NCBI GenBank assembly: GCA_018350325.1
Contig: JAEVLN010000017.1
Span: forward strand, 868,001 to 932,000
Length of the DNA stretch: 64,000 nucleotides
Source of the DNA: Globodera rostochiensis
Lineage: Eukaryota > Nematoda > Chromadorea > Rhabditida > Heteroderidae
Direction of reading: 5' to 3'
The position numbers and the translations under genes are program-made. The notes beneath the pieces were generated by a model. That model was not told the origin of the DNA and did not search any database. It worked only from the letters and a program-made list of their open reading frames with translations. This document shows positions 33,417 to 45,319 of the stretch, piece after piece. Position 1 is the first letter of the stretch. Every line of letters starts with the position of its first letter.

Positions 33417-35625
33417 ATGATTGATTACGTGTCAAGTACAGAGGACTGGAGCGAATGTCGCGAATTATCTGAACAAGTATTCGGCAAATTTGGATCAAAG
33501 ACGTCGGAAGAAGTGCCTCAACCAAAATTGACGGGCTCAGTGGACAAACCAAGCGCGCCTCAACCAAAATTGCCGGACCCAGTGAACGAACCAAGCGCGT
33601 TGGGCGGAGTGCTTAACATCGGCAACACTTGTTACCTGGGAGCGGCCATCCAAACACTGGCCAATGTGTCCGAACTCAGCGATTTTCTGCTCACCAAGTG
33701 GGTTTTTTTTGTGCAAATCTGTTAAACATGCTCAGTCTTGAACATTTTTTCAGTGAACATCGCTTTTCCCACTTGCCAATGGTGCGAAAATATGCCCAAA
33801 TGCTCCGTGCTCTTCTGGAACGCAAGGAGACCGCATCACCACACGAATTGAAGGTGTTCATGGGCATGGGTTGGTGGAATTTGAGGTAATTCTCATGTTC
33901 AGGAAGCCATCTCCGCAACGAGCACCCTCTTTGTGGACAATGTTCAACATGACAGTCAGGAATTCCTTCAGTTTTTCTTGGACGCGTTGCACGAATCACT
34001 GAAGAAAGTTCCGGAAGCAAAACGAGAAGTTCCCAGTGAAGAAATGGAGGAAAAGAAGGCGGTTGAGGGAGAAGGGGGAGCCGAGCACGTCGCTGTGCAC
34101 GATGGGGACAGAATGTGGCAAGATGCGCACAATGTAAAACGCTTTTATTTAAACCCGGTCAATCTTTAATTAATGCGTATTTTTTAAGCAATGGAAGAAA
34201 GAAGTGCTCAGCGCAAAGGAGGGCAGCGCTGTAAGCGTTTGTATGAATTTCATCAGTTAAGCATTGATTTCTGTCCCGCCCAATTTACAGGTTCTGGATT
34301 TGTTCGCTGGACAATTCCTCTCCAAATTGCATTGTCCAAACTGTGCACATTCGTCCAACACCTTCGAGCTGTTTACAATGTTGCAGTTGCAAATTCCCGT
34401 TCCTGAAAGCATTTGGATCCTCTTCAAAGGTAAGAATATTGGGAAAATTTAAGAGTTTGCATTCTGATCCATTGTTATCACTTTCAGCGATCAGAAGTGA
34501 CATCAACAGTACGGTTGTTCGGTACGCCATGCGAATTCCGATGACCACCGAACTTGTGAGCATAAAACAGCTCATTTGCGAACGAATTGGCATTGCCACT
34601 GATGAAGGACACATCGTCATTCAGAACAAAAGTGACCGGAAATACAATGTAAGTATAATATGGCAGTGATTTTCGCGTTCATTTGGTCCCTTTAAGGCGG
34701 ATGTTTCACGAATGTTTAATGCCAAAAATGATGAGGCCGAAACCGACTGCACTCTGATGGGAATGTCGCTCCATGACATTGAAATTTGGTGCTTTGAAGC
34801 CCAAAATGTGTCCGCTGACTATGGAAACCGTATCATCGAGATCTACAGTGAATCGGTGAGTTTTGTTGTACATATTTCAGATTTGATGATCGTTCCATTT
34901 GTTTTTAGCCCTTTTCGGATGATCCGTCGCTGGCGGGGGCTGATTGGTCTGACGTCCGTCTGCTGAGCATCGACGCCTGTCTCAAGGACTTCACTAGCGA
35001 AGAACAAATCGACGGTTCGCACTGCGACAACTGCAAAAGTTCCTCCTCCAAATTGGCCAAACAATTGTCATTCACGCGACTGCCCGACATTCTGGTAGCA
35101 CTTTTTTCTTTTTGTTTTGTTCATTTCTCAAAAACTTGCATTTTCAGGTCATTTGCTTCAAGCGCTTCATTTTCGTTCCTTCTCTGGGGCGATTCAGCAA
35201 ACAAGGCGTGCCCGTTTCGTTTCCACTCGACAACTTTGATCCGAGCCCATATTTTGCGCGCGATGTCCCACAACAATTCTTGAACAACTCGCGCTATTTC
35301 TGTATTGGAATTGTGGTAAGAAAATTGTTGTGATGTGACATTTATTTTCCCAATTCATTTATCCAACAGACTCATCACGGCCATCTCAACTACGGCCACT
35401 ACTGCTCTTATGTGCGCGATTTGTCTTCCAACAAATGGATTTTCTGCAATGACTCGAAAACTCTTGTAAGTAAATCGCCAATTTTGTATTGTCCCGTTTA
35501 AAATTTGTCTTTTTTCTTTTCAGCTCATGGACAGTGTGCCAAACACGCGGGATGCTTACATTGTGTTCTACCAGCGAAGGGCTGATGTGCGAACTTCCAC
35601 AGTGCGACGGGACCCGCAAGGATGA
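33417..35625 (+). CDS. Ubiquitin carboxyl-terminal hydrolase (USP, peptidase C19)
   Basis: The ATG at 33417 lies just after a strong acceptor (tttttcag). Exons follow through short GT-AG introns to TGA at 35623-35625. The catalytic Cys box is GVLNIGNTCYLGAAIQTLAN (33606-33665). QHDSQEFLQFFLDALHESL follows near 33950, then a zinc-ribbon CPNC...CDNCKS, the LPDILVICFKRF core near 35080-35165, and the His box HGHLNYGHYCSYVRD near 35375. Between the Cys and His halves an insertion (RIPMTTELVSIKQLICERIG) resembles the ubiquitin-like insert of USP4/15/32-type enzymes. It would remove ubiquitin from substrates in cytosol or nucleus; the target is unknown. An N-terminal tandem motif, QPKL-(T/P)-(G/D)-(S/P)-V-(D/N)-(K/E)-PSA, is duplicated at 33520-33600. 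AATAAA near 35800 could be the polyadenylation signal. Confidence 0.9.
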
Positions 35626-36110
35626 AATCGAATCCTGAAGGCGGCAAATACACGACGACAACGACGGATGATAGAACAACTCCTAACCTTTTCCCTCACA
35701 CACACACAATTAATTATGATTGTTATTATTGTATTTTACTATGCCATTTCATATCCATTCATGCGCCATTGTGAGATTATTGTTAACTAGTCATAAACAA
35801 ATAATAAAATGGTATTTTGAGAACACTTGTTTGTCTTTCTATGTATTTGCAAATAGGTTGATTAAGGAAAAAAAATGTAATCTAAAAAATGGCGAAAAAT
35901 CTTAGACGTAACAAACTGTGCCATCGAAGAAGCCGACAGCATAGAAAAAGCCGTCTAATCGCCGATCCTAAGCCTTCGCCATATGGCCAATTGAGTGTTA
36001 GAGGCAATAAACTCATTGGACCTTTTTGCATTCCGACTTTTTCAATTCTCATTTTCAGTCTTACTGGTGATTTTGGAGGAATGTTTTTGCTTAATGCCTT
36101 GCCGTTATGC
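35626..36110. other. 3' flank of the USP gene
   Basis: Contains the CACACACA run at 35698 and polyadenylation-like ataataaaat at 35798. A 74-codon plus frame at 35889 begins MAKNLRRNKLCHRR but has no splice or family support; I do not call it. Confidence 0.4.
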
Positions 36111-36111
36111 T

Positions 36112-36332
36112 GACCCCCCCCCCAATGGGACTGGTACTAAAATGTTCAATTTTTCATTTTGGTACTGAAATTTTGATCCCGGTTTTTCAAAATTCCTTCA
36201 AAAACTCCCCTATAAAAGTCCCGGTTTTACAAATGATCTTTTTTTTCTACTAGTCCCGGTTTTTTTGACCGGGAATTTTTCTAATCTCGGTCCCGGGTTT
36301 TTCCAAAAATCTTGGTTCCGGCCAACTCTACA
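36112..36332. repeat. CCCGGT-rich palindromic repeat ending GGCCAACTCTA
   Basis: This stretch has repeated gtcccggttttt/aaaaaccggga phrases and ends ttccggccaactctac. Its end matches those at 313-373, 36948-36966 and, inverted, 52764. It is a member of a dispersed G/C-rich family with a homogenised interior of GGGAT/ATCCC phrases. Confidence 0.55.
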
Positions 36333-36813
36333 TTTTATTCATGCAAAATTTAGTTGACTATTTTTGACCATTTTCAAAAATTCAGTTTCATTTTCTGTGC
36401 AAATGGTTCTCTTTTCCTTTTTTCATTTGTATTTTAATGGATCATTTTTATATCAATTGACATAAAAAGGGAATTTTCCAAAAACTTCGAAATATGTAAC
36501 CAATATCCGGATTATTCGCGCAAAGTAGCCGGAAATAAGGATTATTTTGCGTATCGATTTCCAATTCTTCTTTCTACACATTTTCATCCGCCGTTTTGCT
36601 CCAATTCCCCGATCATCCCCACCCCCCCCCGGCGGTTTGTGGTGACTCATCCCATCATTTGTTCCTTCTCAGCACTCACTCGCCACCACCGCATGAATGA
36701 ATGCTCTTTCCAATGTGTGGACATTTCGGGTCGGTGCTTTTGAAATGGCTTTGACTAATCAAATGACGGACGTCATGTCAGTATTAAATGTGCTTTATAA
36801 CAGCTCCAAGTTT

Positions 36814-36966
36814 GATCAGTTCGGTCCCGTCCGACCGGGATTTCGCCTTTTCAAAAACCGAGACCGGGATCGGGATTACGATTTTTCAAAAGCCGAGATC
36901 GGGATTCAAAAAACCGGGAATTGCCCGACTGGTCCCGGTCGGGATCCCGGTCCCGGCCAACTCTAG
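36814..36966. repeat. GGGATCGGGATT-rich repeat ending GGCCAACTCTA
   Basis: Starts near cggtcccgtccgaccgggat, passes through ccgagaccgggatcgggatt and ends gtcccggccaactctag. It is a close relative of the patch at 52764-52885 (tagagctggccgggaccggg), in opposite orientation. Confidence 0.6.
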
Positions 36967-37748
36967 TCCAAAGTCGGATATCATTTTACTTTCTGTTTTC
37001 TGTTCAGCTTTTTCAAACGAATGATACATAAGCTGAGTGCTGAAATATCGATTTCCAAAAAAAAAAAAAAGAAGAAATTTTAGTGGGGCGTCGTAACCTA
37101 ACCATCAGTAGGGATGCTCGTAACCGCCAAAAAAACTCTTCCAACTGAGCTAGCTACCGGGGCGTCCCATTTGTTTTCTTCTTTATGGATGCTCTTTTAG
37201 GTAAATTCCCAACTCGCTACTTTGTCCCGACTCGCTACCCCTTTTTTACTTGTTCAAAAACCGTTTAAGACATTTTCATTTACTCGATGAGACAAAACGA
37301 ACGCTACCATTTTTAGGCTCGAGTAACAACCATGAGCTGAGTTATAGAGATTTAAAAAGGTACGAGTCGGGGTTCGTCCGTGCCCCCCCCCCCCCCGAGG
37401 CGTTTTAACCGTCCACGCCCAACCAGCGGTCTTTCTTAAACAGTCAAAAAAATTAATATGTAAGTAACTGGCAGCAAAACCAAGTAATTTCGAGTAATCC
37501 GTAATAAGTAAAAGTAATTACGAGCATCCCTGGAACCATTAGTCTTAATAAACGATAGAATCCGTTAAATTTCTCGATCAGAGTACCGATGTTACATATA
37601 ATGTCAGTCACGCGTTTTTTTGTTATTAAAGTCCCCAAATGTTAAATTTATTCTTCCATCTGTTTGTTTTCAAAGTTGAAAATTTCCAATCAATAAAGGC
37701 GACGATAACTATTTTCAAAACAAATCACATCGAATTTTTCCGAAAACT
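36967..37748. mobile_element. Non-coding interval with a rearranged SINE-like copy (37083-37425, minus)
   Basis: On the minus strand, 37172-37083 contains ggtagctagctcagttgg (an A-box) after gggacgcccc, and 37425-37390 holds ggacggttaaaacgcctcgg, the head sequence also seen at 6185 and 62048. The order of head and tRNA-like parts differs from the other copies and a poly-G tract lies between them. No gene is seen in the rest of the interval. Confidence 0.45.
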
Positions 37749-38194
37749 ATGCCAAATCCGATCAGTTCCGCTGTACAAGAAATGGTGGTGAGTCGTCATT
37801 CACGATTATGTATATGTTAGAGAACACAAATACAATAGAAAATATTTGTCAGCCAAAAAGAGGAGGAGGACATAAAATCAATTTGGTTGCACAAACCTTT
37901 CAAATGTCGTCAACGGAGAAAATTGATTCGTTTTTTTTTTCAATTTTCAGAATAGCCCAAAACCTTTTCACAATTAAAAATTGACGATCAATAAACAATA
38001 AATTCACCCCCCCCCCCTCCCTCCAACTTCAGACCAGCAGTTTAACGAGCAAATTCCTTGGGGGCAACAAAAAGAGTGAGGACGCTCATCAGCAGCAGAA
38101 TAAAACTTCGTCTTCATCCGCCGGCCTCCTAGGCAAAATCTCTTCGACAATCGCATCCGCCGTTAATTCGACCAACCAGCAAGCAATAATATAA
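37749..38194 (+). CDS. Small Ser/Gln-rich protein, 66 aa, two exons
   Basis: Exon 1 (37749-37787) encodes MPNPISSAVQEMV and ends at a consensus GTGAGT donor. Exon 2 (38033-38194) follows caacttcag and ends TAA. The two join in phase 0 to give 66 residues, with a helix-like repeat of small residues (SSLTSKFLGG, AGLLGKISSTIASAVNS). No signal peptide or family is recognised. The case rests on clean splice sites, phase agreement and coding-like third positions in exon 2, against AT-rich flanks. It could also be an internal part of a larger gene, although no further exons were found. Confidence 0.5.
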
Positions 38195-38347
38195 TTAACT
38201 CTATAATTAATTATACAGTTGAATTGCAAACCAAAAATATTTTTTCTTTTTTTTGAAATGCCTCCGCTTCGCGTGAAAATGCGATGCGTTCTTTAGTAAA
38301 CAATTAAATGTTCAGATGAATCAATAATTAGTAATCACTGGTAAATA

Positions 38348-38513
38348 CCCAATTCGTTTTTGGCCAATTCGTTTTTTGCCCAATTCGTTTTTTGTGTGTT
38401 ATAAGTATAGGCACTCTAACCTTCTTACTGTCTGCGCTCTTCCTATTTTGTACTAGTTTATATAGACAAAAAACGAATTGGGTAAAAAACGAATTGGCCA
38501 AAAACGAATTGGG
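38348..38513. mobile_element. Foldback element with 48-bp inverted arms
   Basis: The left arm (38348-38396) has three spaced copies of CCAATTCGTTTTT. The right arm (about 38465-38512) is its reverse complement with a single mismatch across about 48 bp, around a spacer of roughly 65 bp. Each arm is itself a tandem of a 16-bp phrase, so the transcript would form a long hairpin. No coding content and no clear target duplication are seen. Confidence 0.8.
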
Positions 38514-39534
38514 GTCCGTTCGTAATCAATCCCTGAGTTTTTCGTGATGCAAAACAGCAATGTTTAGAAATTTACAGCATTTGGGTATACCTATTAATTA
38601 GGTAGTCGTCATCAGCAGGGATTGGATTTTTAGGAGTTTTTACCTATTTTTTCTGCAGCTTTGTTTAGGCGAGTTATGAACGAAAAGCATGTTTTTAGTC
38701 GGAAATTTCGTCTCGGCATTTTTTGAAAATTTTTATAAAAAATGCAATAAAATTTGAAATTTTCTTGCCAAGATCCCCCTCATTTTTTTGAATTAATTTG
38801 CAATTTTTCTTGTCTAAAAGTAGCAGCCCTACTGTTTGATAAAAAAAAAGTTTTAAAGCCACTTTTGTTATTTTTACACACTTTTGCTTATGGATTCGGA
38901 TTTTAGTACCGATTTTGGCACTTTTTCTCACCTATTTTAGGTACCCATGGTGAAACCCCATTATAAATAGCGCCCAATATTTCATTTTTCTTCTTCCACC
39001 ATTTTTATAGTTATTTTCAAATTTTATTAGTTTATTGATGCTTTTTTTGTGGGTTTCTGGGTTTCAGGAGCTTTGTGGACTTTTTGGGTTTAACCAACTC
39101 GCTACACCCCAATCGCTGCTACCTTTTTCCAAGCTTACTATTTCCTTATAACTTTTTTCAAAGTCAAATAAATCAAAGATTTTTGATATTATTCTTATTT
39201 TTCAACTTTCAAGACGATGATTTTTTTTAGCACCGCTTAAATTTTTTGGAGTGTGAAGGGTCCGGCGATGCAAATGGTTTTGTTATGATAAGTGATCAAA
39301 ATTTTCAAATTTTCCCAAAAACCTAAAGAATAAATAATGAAGTTATAAAAAACCACTATTTTTGGACTTTCAAAAACCACAAAATGAGGAAAACCCCAGG
39401 TCTTCGAACTCTAGTTAGGTCTTTTTCATCCTCGTAGATTTATATCACAGCCGCCTTATCTGACATAAATTTTTGGAAATTTGATTTAGCGTGAAGCGAA
39501 AAATCGCATTCCGATCACTACTAAAAGTTTCCAA
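38514..39534. other. Upstream region of the annexin gene, no gene seen
   Basis: AT-rich. A short phrase, gcactttttctcacctattttaggtacc at 38920-38945, resembles gcacttttcctcacttatttaagtgtacc at 61750-61780, indicating another dispersed repeat. No coding frame is supported. Confidence 0.4.
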
Positions 39535-42500
39535 ATGTTTCAGCAAGTGCCTGACCAACAGCAACAACAGATGTCCGGTGGTCGTTATAATCAGTCTTAT
39601 TATGTCGGGGGCGGCTATCCTCAACAGCAGCAGCAGGGCACTCCTGGTTATCCGCCTTCGCCTTCAGCGGGCGGCTATCCTCAACAGCAGCAGCATGGCA
39701 CTCCTGGTTATCCGCCTTCACCTTCAGCGGGCGGCTATCCTCAACAGCAGCAGCATGGGCCTCCTGGTTATCCGCCTTCACCTTCAGCGGGCGGCTATCC
39801 TCAACAGCAGCAGCATGGGCCTCCTGGTTATCCGCCTTCACCTTCAGCGGGCGGCTATCCTCAACAGCAGCAGCATGGGCCTCCTGGTTATCCACCTTCG
39901 CCTTCAGCGGGCGGCTATCCTCAACATCAGCAGCATGGCCCTCCTGGTTATCCGCCTTCGCCTTCAGCGGGCGGATATCCTCCCCAACCACAACATCAAC
40001 AACCGCAATACGGCCATGGCGGCACTCCTCCGTACGGCACTTTGGGCGCGTATCCCCCGCAACAACAACAGCAGGCTCCGTACCCAACGACAGGTGGGAA
40101 CACACTTTTGTTTATCAACATTACCGTGCCGTCTTTTACAGGTCCCATTGGATTTAATGTGGACGTGATTCCGACGACTGGCGGAGGATACCCGCCGTAT
40201 CAGCCGAATTTGGGTGGTTTTAGCGGTGGACCATCGCCGGCACCATACCCCCAGCAGCAGCAGCACCACCAACAGTATCAGCAAGCTCCGTACCCCGCGA
40301 GTGGAGGTGGAGGCGGCTATTCGCCTCAGCAACAGACGTCATACGGTGGCGCTGTTGAGGGACACGGACACGGTGGAGGCTACCCGCAAATGCAGCAACA
40401 GCAGCAGCAGCACACTCACAACTATCCGCAAATGCAGCAACAGACTCACAGTCGGGCCCGTAAAACGAGCGGTGGCTCGCCAAGTAAAAACACAATTATT
40501 TTTCTTGGTTTCAGTTACAGTTTCATTCGGCAGAACGGGGGTTTTTTTAACCAAAAATAGGCCAATCTTCCCCTTTTTTTCTTTCGACCCAAAGAACATT
40601 TCGATTGCTTGCTGTTTTTCTGTACATTTTATGTACATATGTTTTCAGATTTAGCAAATAAAAATTCGCTCCGTCACTGATGACGGGACGCTCTCTCTCC
40701 CCTTCCAATCGATTTCACCGCCTTTTTTCCTTTTCCACACCTCCTCTAACGCCTGAAAAGTCAATCCGTAACGGGCGGAATGAATGGAATAGTGAAGTAA
40801 CGCGATAGGATTATTTATGGGGGGGGGGCGGAGAGATGGACCAAAAAAAAGAATGATAAAAAAGAGCAAAACACACTGATGTGTTGGTCTTTTGGGTGTC
40901 TTTCTCCCGTTTTTAGCAATTTTTAAAATAAATTTGCATTTTTCAGCTATGGCCACCCCATCCATCCGGCCAAATCCAAATTTCAACGCACAAGTGACGG
41001 CCGAGCTGCTGCGCAAGGCGATGAAGGGCCTTGGCTGTGACAAAGGCAAAGTGATTCAGGCGTTGGTCAATTGCAGCAACTCACAACGCCAAGAGGCAAG
41101 TGGAGAAGACACAAATTTTGGCCGGTGTTGGGTCATGCAAAAAGCAAAAACAGCACCACCGAAAGAAAATCTAAGAATAAAAATTGTTTCTGCTTTATCT
41201 CACAATTTCTTGATCTGTTTTAACTTTCGGTGGGTGAGCTTCGGCAATGCCTATAAGGAAAACCTCTGATTTTTGTTGGAAAATTGCTCAACATTTTCAG
41301 ACTTTGTTAATTTCCCGTTTTATTTTGGATAGTTATGTTTATTTTCTTAACACTTTTTAGGTCATCCGCGCGTTCAAACAAATGTACGGCAAGGATTTGA
41401 TCCAAGACTTGAGAAGCGAGCTGTCCGGCGATTTTGAGGATTTGATTTTGGCACTTATGGAACATCCGGCGGTGTGCGATGCCGCGCAATTGCGCCGCGC
41501 TATGCAGGCATGTGACACTTTTGGGTTTGTCCCTCGCAGAAATCGTCTGGTCGAGCGGAGTCTCGAGATGATCGTGACGGAATTATATTCTTTTTTTTAG
41601 GGACTTGGAACCAAAGAGCACGTATTGATCGAGTGAATATTTGTTGTTATGCCGATTTTTTGGGAAAACATTCATTTTTTTTAGAATTATGACCACTCGA
41701 ACAAATGCGCAAATTCGCGCAATCAAAATGGCTTATCGGTGGGTTAATGCGAACATGAAACAAAATGAGAATTTTTGATTTATTTTTATGTTTTATTTGA
41801 GGATTGGACTTTGTGCTTTTACCAAAATTTGAAATAAGAATTCAGTCATGAACAATTTATTTAGTTCTCTTCAAATGCATCCAAATTTAGCTTAATTTTG
41901 CACCAGAATTTAAATATTCATCAAGCTTTCCATTTTTAAGACAAATGTTCCACACGGATTTGGAGCACGACATTGTCGGCGATACGTCCGGCTACTTCCG
42001 ACGTTTGCTCATCTCACTTTGTTCCGGCGCTCGTGACGAAAACATGCACACCGACCCGGCCAGGGCCAGCCAGGCTAGTCCCGCTTAACGAATAAATCAT
42101 CAAATGAGAAAAAAAAAGGCTCTTTGTCATAATTTTCCAAATGTTTTGATCGTCACTTTGTTTTGTTTTCGGAAACTAATTTGGGTTTTAGCGAAAATTT
42201 TAAAACTAACATTTGCCAGGCGTAGATTTCTTGGGGGGAGGGAAAGAATTTATTCCCATTTGAGCGCCAGGAGCGGTCCGTCCGGCGGTGCCGATAGGCG
42301 CCGCCGGGAAAATTTTTTTGATTTTTGATGGCAATTTGTTAAGAAAATTGATCAAAAAGTTGTAAAAGTGAAAACAATAGGGTCCCCCCTCTTGTTTTTT
42401 CTCAAATTTCATTTCGGGGGGGGGGGAATTCCCCCCCCCCCCCCGCCCCCGCCCTGGCTACTTCCTTGAATCTTGCTACAGAATTTCGTAAATTACCAAT

Positions 42501-43743
42501 CATTTTTCTTGCAATGCCTTGAAAAGTAATTTTGTTAATAAAATGTCTACAAATTTTAGAACATGGCCACTTTCCCTTAATTGTTTGGGTACTTGGGGCC
42601 TCGGCTGCGATATTCAATGTTGAAAATTAAAATTGTTTTTTTAAGGATGCGCAACGTTTGTGGCGCGCGGGTGAGGCCCGTCTCGGCACCGACGAAATCG
42701 CCTTTAACTCCGTTTTGGCCGCTCAGAATTTCGCGCAGCTTCGCTTGGTGCTTTGGGGAATTTGATAAGGGCGTGCGTACCCACAAAATTTTTCGGGGGG
42801 AGAGGGCTAATTCAAAAAAACCCGAAATCTTTTAGGAATGTGTTTTTTTTTGTTGTTTTCTTTTCGAATTGCGAAAATGTTCTTAAAAAAATCTTCTAAA
42901 AATTCTGAAAATCATTTGTGCTTTTTGAAGGTTTTTGAAGAATACCAACGACAGCATGGACACTCCATAGAACAGGCGATTGCCAACGAGTTCAGGTAAT
43001 TTGAGAGAGTGATCGATCGAGTTATCAAAAAGAGGGGGGGGGGGGGGGAGTGGGCCATGGCCTATTCTCTCGGGGGGCGAGTGGGCCATGGCCTATTCTC
43101 TTATCCCAAGAATTAAATTCTAACCGTTAAAGCATTTTCTCACTTATTTTTTTACCACTTTTAAGCGGTGATATTCGTGACGCGAATTTGGCCTTGGTGA
43201 AAAGCATTCGAAGCCGTTCCGCATATTTTGCTGAGTTGCTGTACAAATCAATGAAGGCAACGCTTGTTTTTTTGTGTGCTTAAGTGAAGTTGAGAAGCGT
43301 ATTGGTCCTCCCAGAAACAGTCTTACGGAATTTTCTCGTCTGAATCAAATTTTCAACTTTTGGTTCCCCCTCATGATACTTGAAATGTCGGCCTCACTTC
43401 ACCAAAGCCAGCATTTTATTTTTTAATGTTTTTGTTTTTAGGGTTTGGGCACCCGCGACACAGATTTGGTATGAAATTGGCGGCCGTTTCAATGTCCTAA
43501 ATCGTTCCTTAACTCTCAAAACTTGCAGATTCGCGTGGTGGTCACTCGCTCTGAAATTGATTTGGCCGACATTCGTCAGGCTTACCAAAAGATGTACGGC
43601 ACTTCGTTGGAAAAAGCGATTACTAGTGATTGTTCCGGCGCTTATAAGGTGGAGAAATGGGGGGGGGGGGATCGACGGGCGGGTGCATTTTATGGTTTTT
43701 TCAGGACGGTTTGATCGCCATTGTTAAGGGACACTATCATTAA
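39535..43743 (+). CDS. Annexin with long GYP-repeat N-terminal domain
   Basis: The N-terminal exon(s) (39535-40483; in-frame 48-bp intron 40094-40141) encode a Gln/Gly/Pro/Tyr-rich tail with six 20-residue repeats around [19 protein letters not shown]. From 40947 the core follows: repeat 1 ([20 protein letters not shown]), repeat 2 ([20 protein letters not shown]), repeat 3 ([20 protein letters not shown]) and repeat 4 ([20 protein letters not shown]), ending KGHYH at TAA 43741-43743. GxGT calcium-binding loops are intact in repeats 2-4 (GLGC in repeat 1). Tail and core resemble annexin A7/A11-type proteins, which bind phospholipid with calcium and can phase-separate through the tail. Four introns (41096-41360, 41508-41600, 42074-42645, 43257-43441) have GC donors, each fixed by annexin homology and frame. 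There is no signal peptide, unlike annexin-like effectors of cyst nematodes. Met at 39571 is an alternative start. Confidence 0.92.
42225..42475. mobile_element. Dispersed poly-C/poly-G element in an annexin intron
   Basis: It contains ggcggtgccgataggcgccgccgggaaaattttt, ttgttaagaaaattgatcaaaa, gggtcccccctcttgttttttctcaaatttcatttc, a G run then a C run, and ends gccctggctac. It shares its ends with 21602-21716 and its ttgttaagaaaattg section with 52255-52320. It lies inside the largest GC-AG intron (42074-42645). Confidence 0.55.
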
Positions 43744-44417
43744 GCGTATTATTCTCCGCGCGCTGTGAATGGACTTACCCAAATAATAAGGAAATGTTCG
43801 TCAAGAAATCCATACTTTTGCCGTAACATTCTGTCTTATTTCGCTTTTAAAGCACTCATTCTTTCGCTTATAACCCAACAACATCTGGATTAGTTGCCTA
43901 ACAATGATTGATGATCAACCATTAATTATCAGATGATTCTGACCCTATTCTCATAAAATTTCTGGATATTCTGTTTGTGATCGATAGTATTTAATGACGC
44001 AATTTCTTGGACATAATGTTTGAATTGAATAAAGAAATATTGTTTATCTTAAACATCAAAATTGCCTAATATGCCTCAAATTATTCGCATCTCTCAGCCG
44101 GTTGTCTAATAAACCAAAACATCGGCGCTCTTTAACGGATTGGTCAGTGAACTTGCAGTTAGTGATCGCCTGAATGTGTTGATGCCGGATAGTTGAGATC
44201 GGAGATTTACCAACTTTGTAGAAAAACGGAAAAACCCGAGAAGATGAAATGATTTTGTTTTGAGGAAATTGGTACTTAGGGATGGTTTGTATTAATACAT
44301 TCCGAAATTAAAGCCCGGGAATCTTAGAATCTATCCGTCAATCAAACCATTAGGAATTTTTTTTAATTTTTTGCCCTTAAGAAATTACTTTTCTTAAATT
44401 TAATATATTTGCATGGA
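43744..44417. other. 3' flank of the annexin gene, no gene seen
   Basis: AT-rich with polyadenylation-like gaataaagaaat near 44027. No coding frame is supported. Confidence 0.45.
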
Positions 44418-44426
44418 GGGAGGTCA

Positions 44427-45056
44427 GAGTAGGGGTCAATCGCGTCTGGCCAGTCGCGTCTGGCCAATTGCGTCTCGCCAGTCGCGTCTGGCCAGTCGCG
44501 TCTCAGTACAAAAAAAGCCGACTAAGTCCCACCAACAAAAAATGTTTCTAGAATTTTCATTAGCAACATTTTTAACAGATTGTGAAGCATTTGTAAGCAA
44601 ATAACAGTTAGCATGACAAATTAAAAGGCAAAACTCAGTAATTTTACTAGAACTACACCCGATTTTGTTAAAAAATGTTTCAGAAACAAATCAGAAAACC
44701 TTGGATTTGGGGTTCATTAGGCTTAGGCCTAAACCACCCTAGCTTGGGGTTCGTTAGGCTTAGGCCTAAGCCACGCTGAACTTAAGGTTCCTGCCCTACT
44801 ACATGAACTTTGGTAGTATACTGAACGATGTCACTTTATAAACAAAGACAAAGCAAAAAAGCTATTCAAAATCGGTTAGAAGCTTAAAGATGCAAAATAT
44901 TATAAATTGTATTCGAAAATGTAATTTTGGTTTATATTTAATCAAATTTTGTAGTCCAATAAAATATAAAAAAAGTGGCTGGGACGGGAGTGACCTTTTT
45001 TGTACTGGGACTCGCCTGGCCAGACGCGATTGGCCAGACGCGATCGGCCCGCTTCG
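44427..45056. mobile_element. 630-bp non-autonomous MULE-like transposon with 9-bp TSD (copy A)
   Basis: The left end reads GAGTAGGGGTCAATCGCG and the right end ...CGGCCCGCTTCG. The element is flanked on both sides by GGGAGGTCA (44418-44426 and 45057-45065), a perfect 9-bp target-site duplication. Just inside the ends are inverted tandem arrays of a 14-bp unit (gcgtctggccagtc, several copies on the left; reverse complement, fewer, on the right). Its right interior (gaagcttaaagatgcaaaat to tgggacgggagtg, 44879-44992) matches 57600-57697 of the second element, so the two are one family. It has no coding capacity. Confidence 0.85.
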
Positions 45057-45319
45057 GGGAGGTCAAGTGCTGCCGATATTGTGTGGACTAGAGTCCGGGA
45101 AAAAATTTGCGGGACGGGTTTCCCGCTCGGAATTTAAAATATTGGTACGAGATTCGTAGCTAAAATTACAAGAAAATTCAGAAAAACCCGCCGCCACGGT
45201 ATTTCGGTAAAATACCGAAAAGCCTAAATTTTTTGTGGGGGGGAATTCCCGGTCCCCCCACCCCCCACCCCCGGGACCAAGGAACCAACCAACACTAGTG
45301 TCAACCACAGTTTCGGGCT

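Noticed and set aside
35889..36113. 74-codon basic protein after the USP gene
   Set aside because: No splice support, family match or coding composition; lies in the 3' flank.
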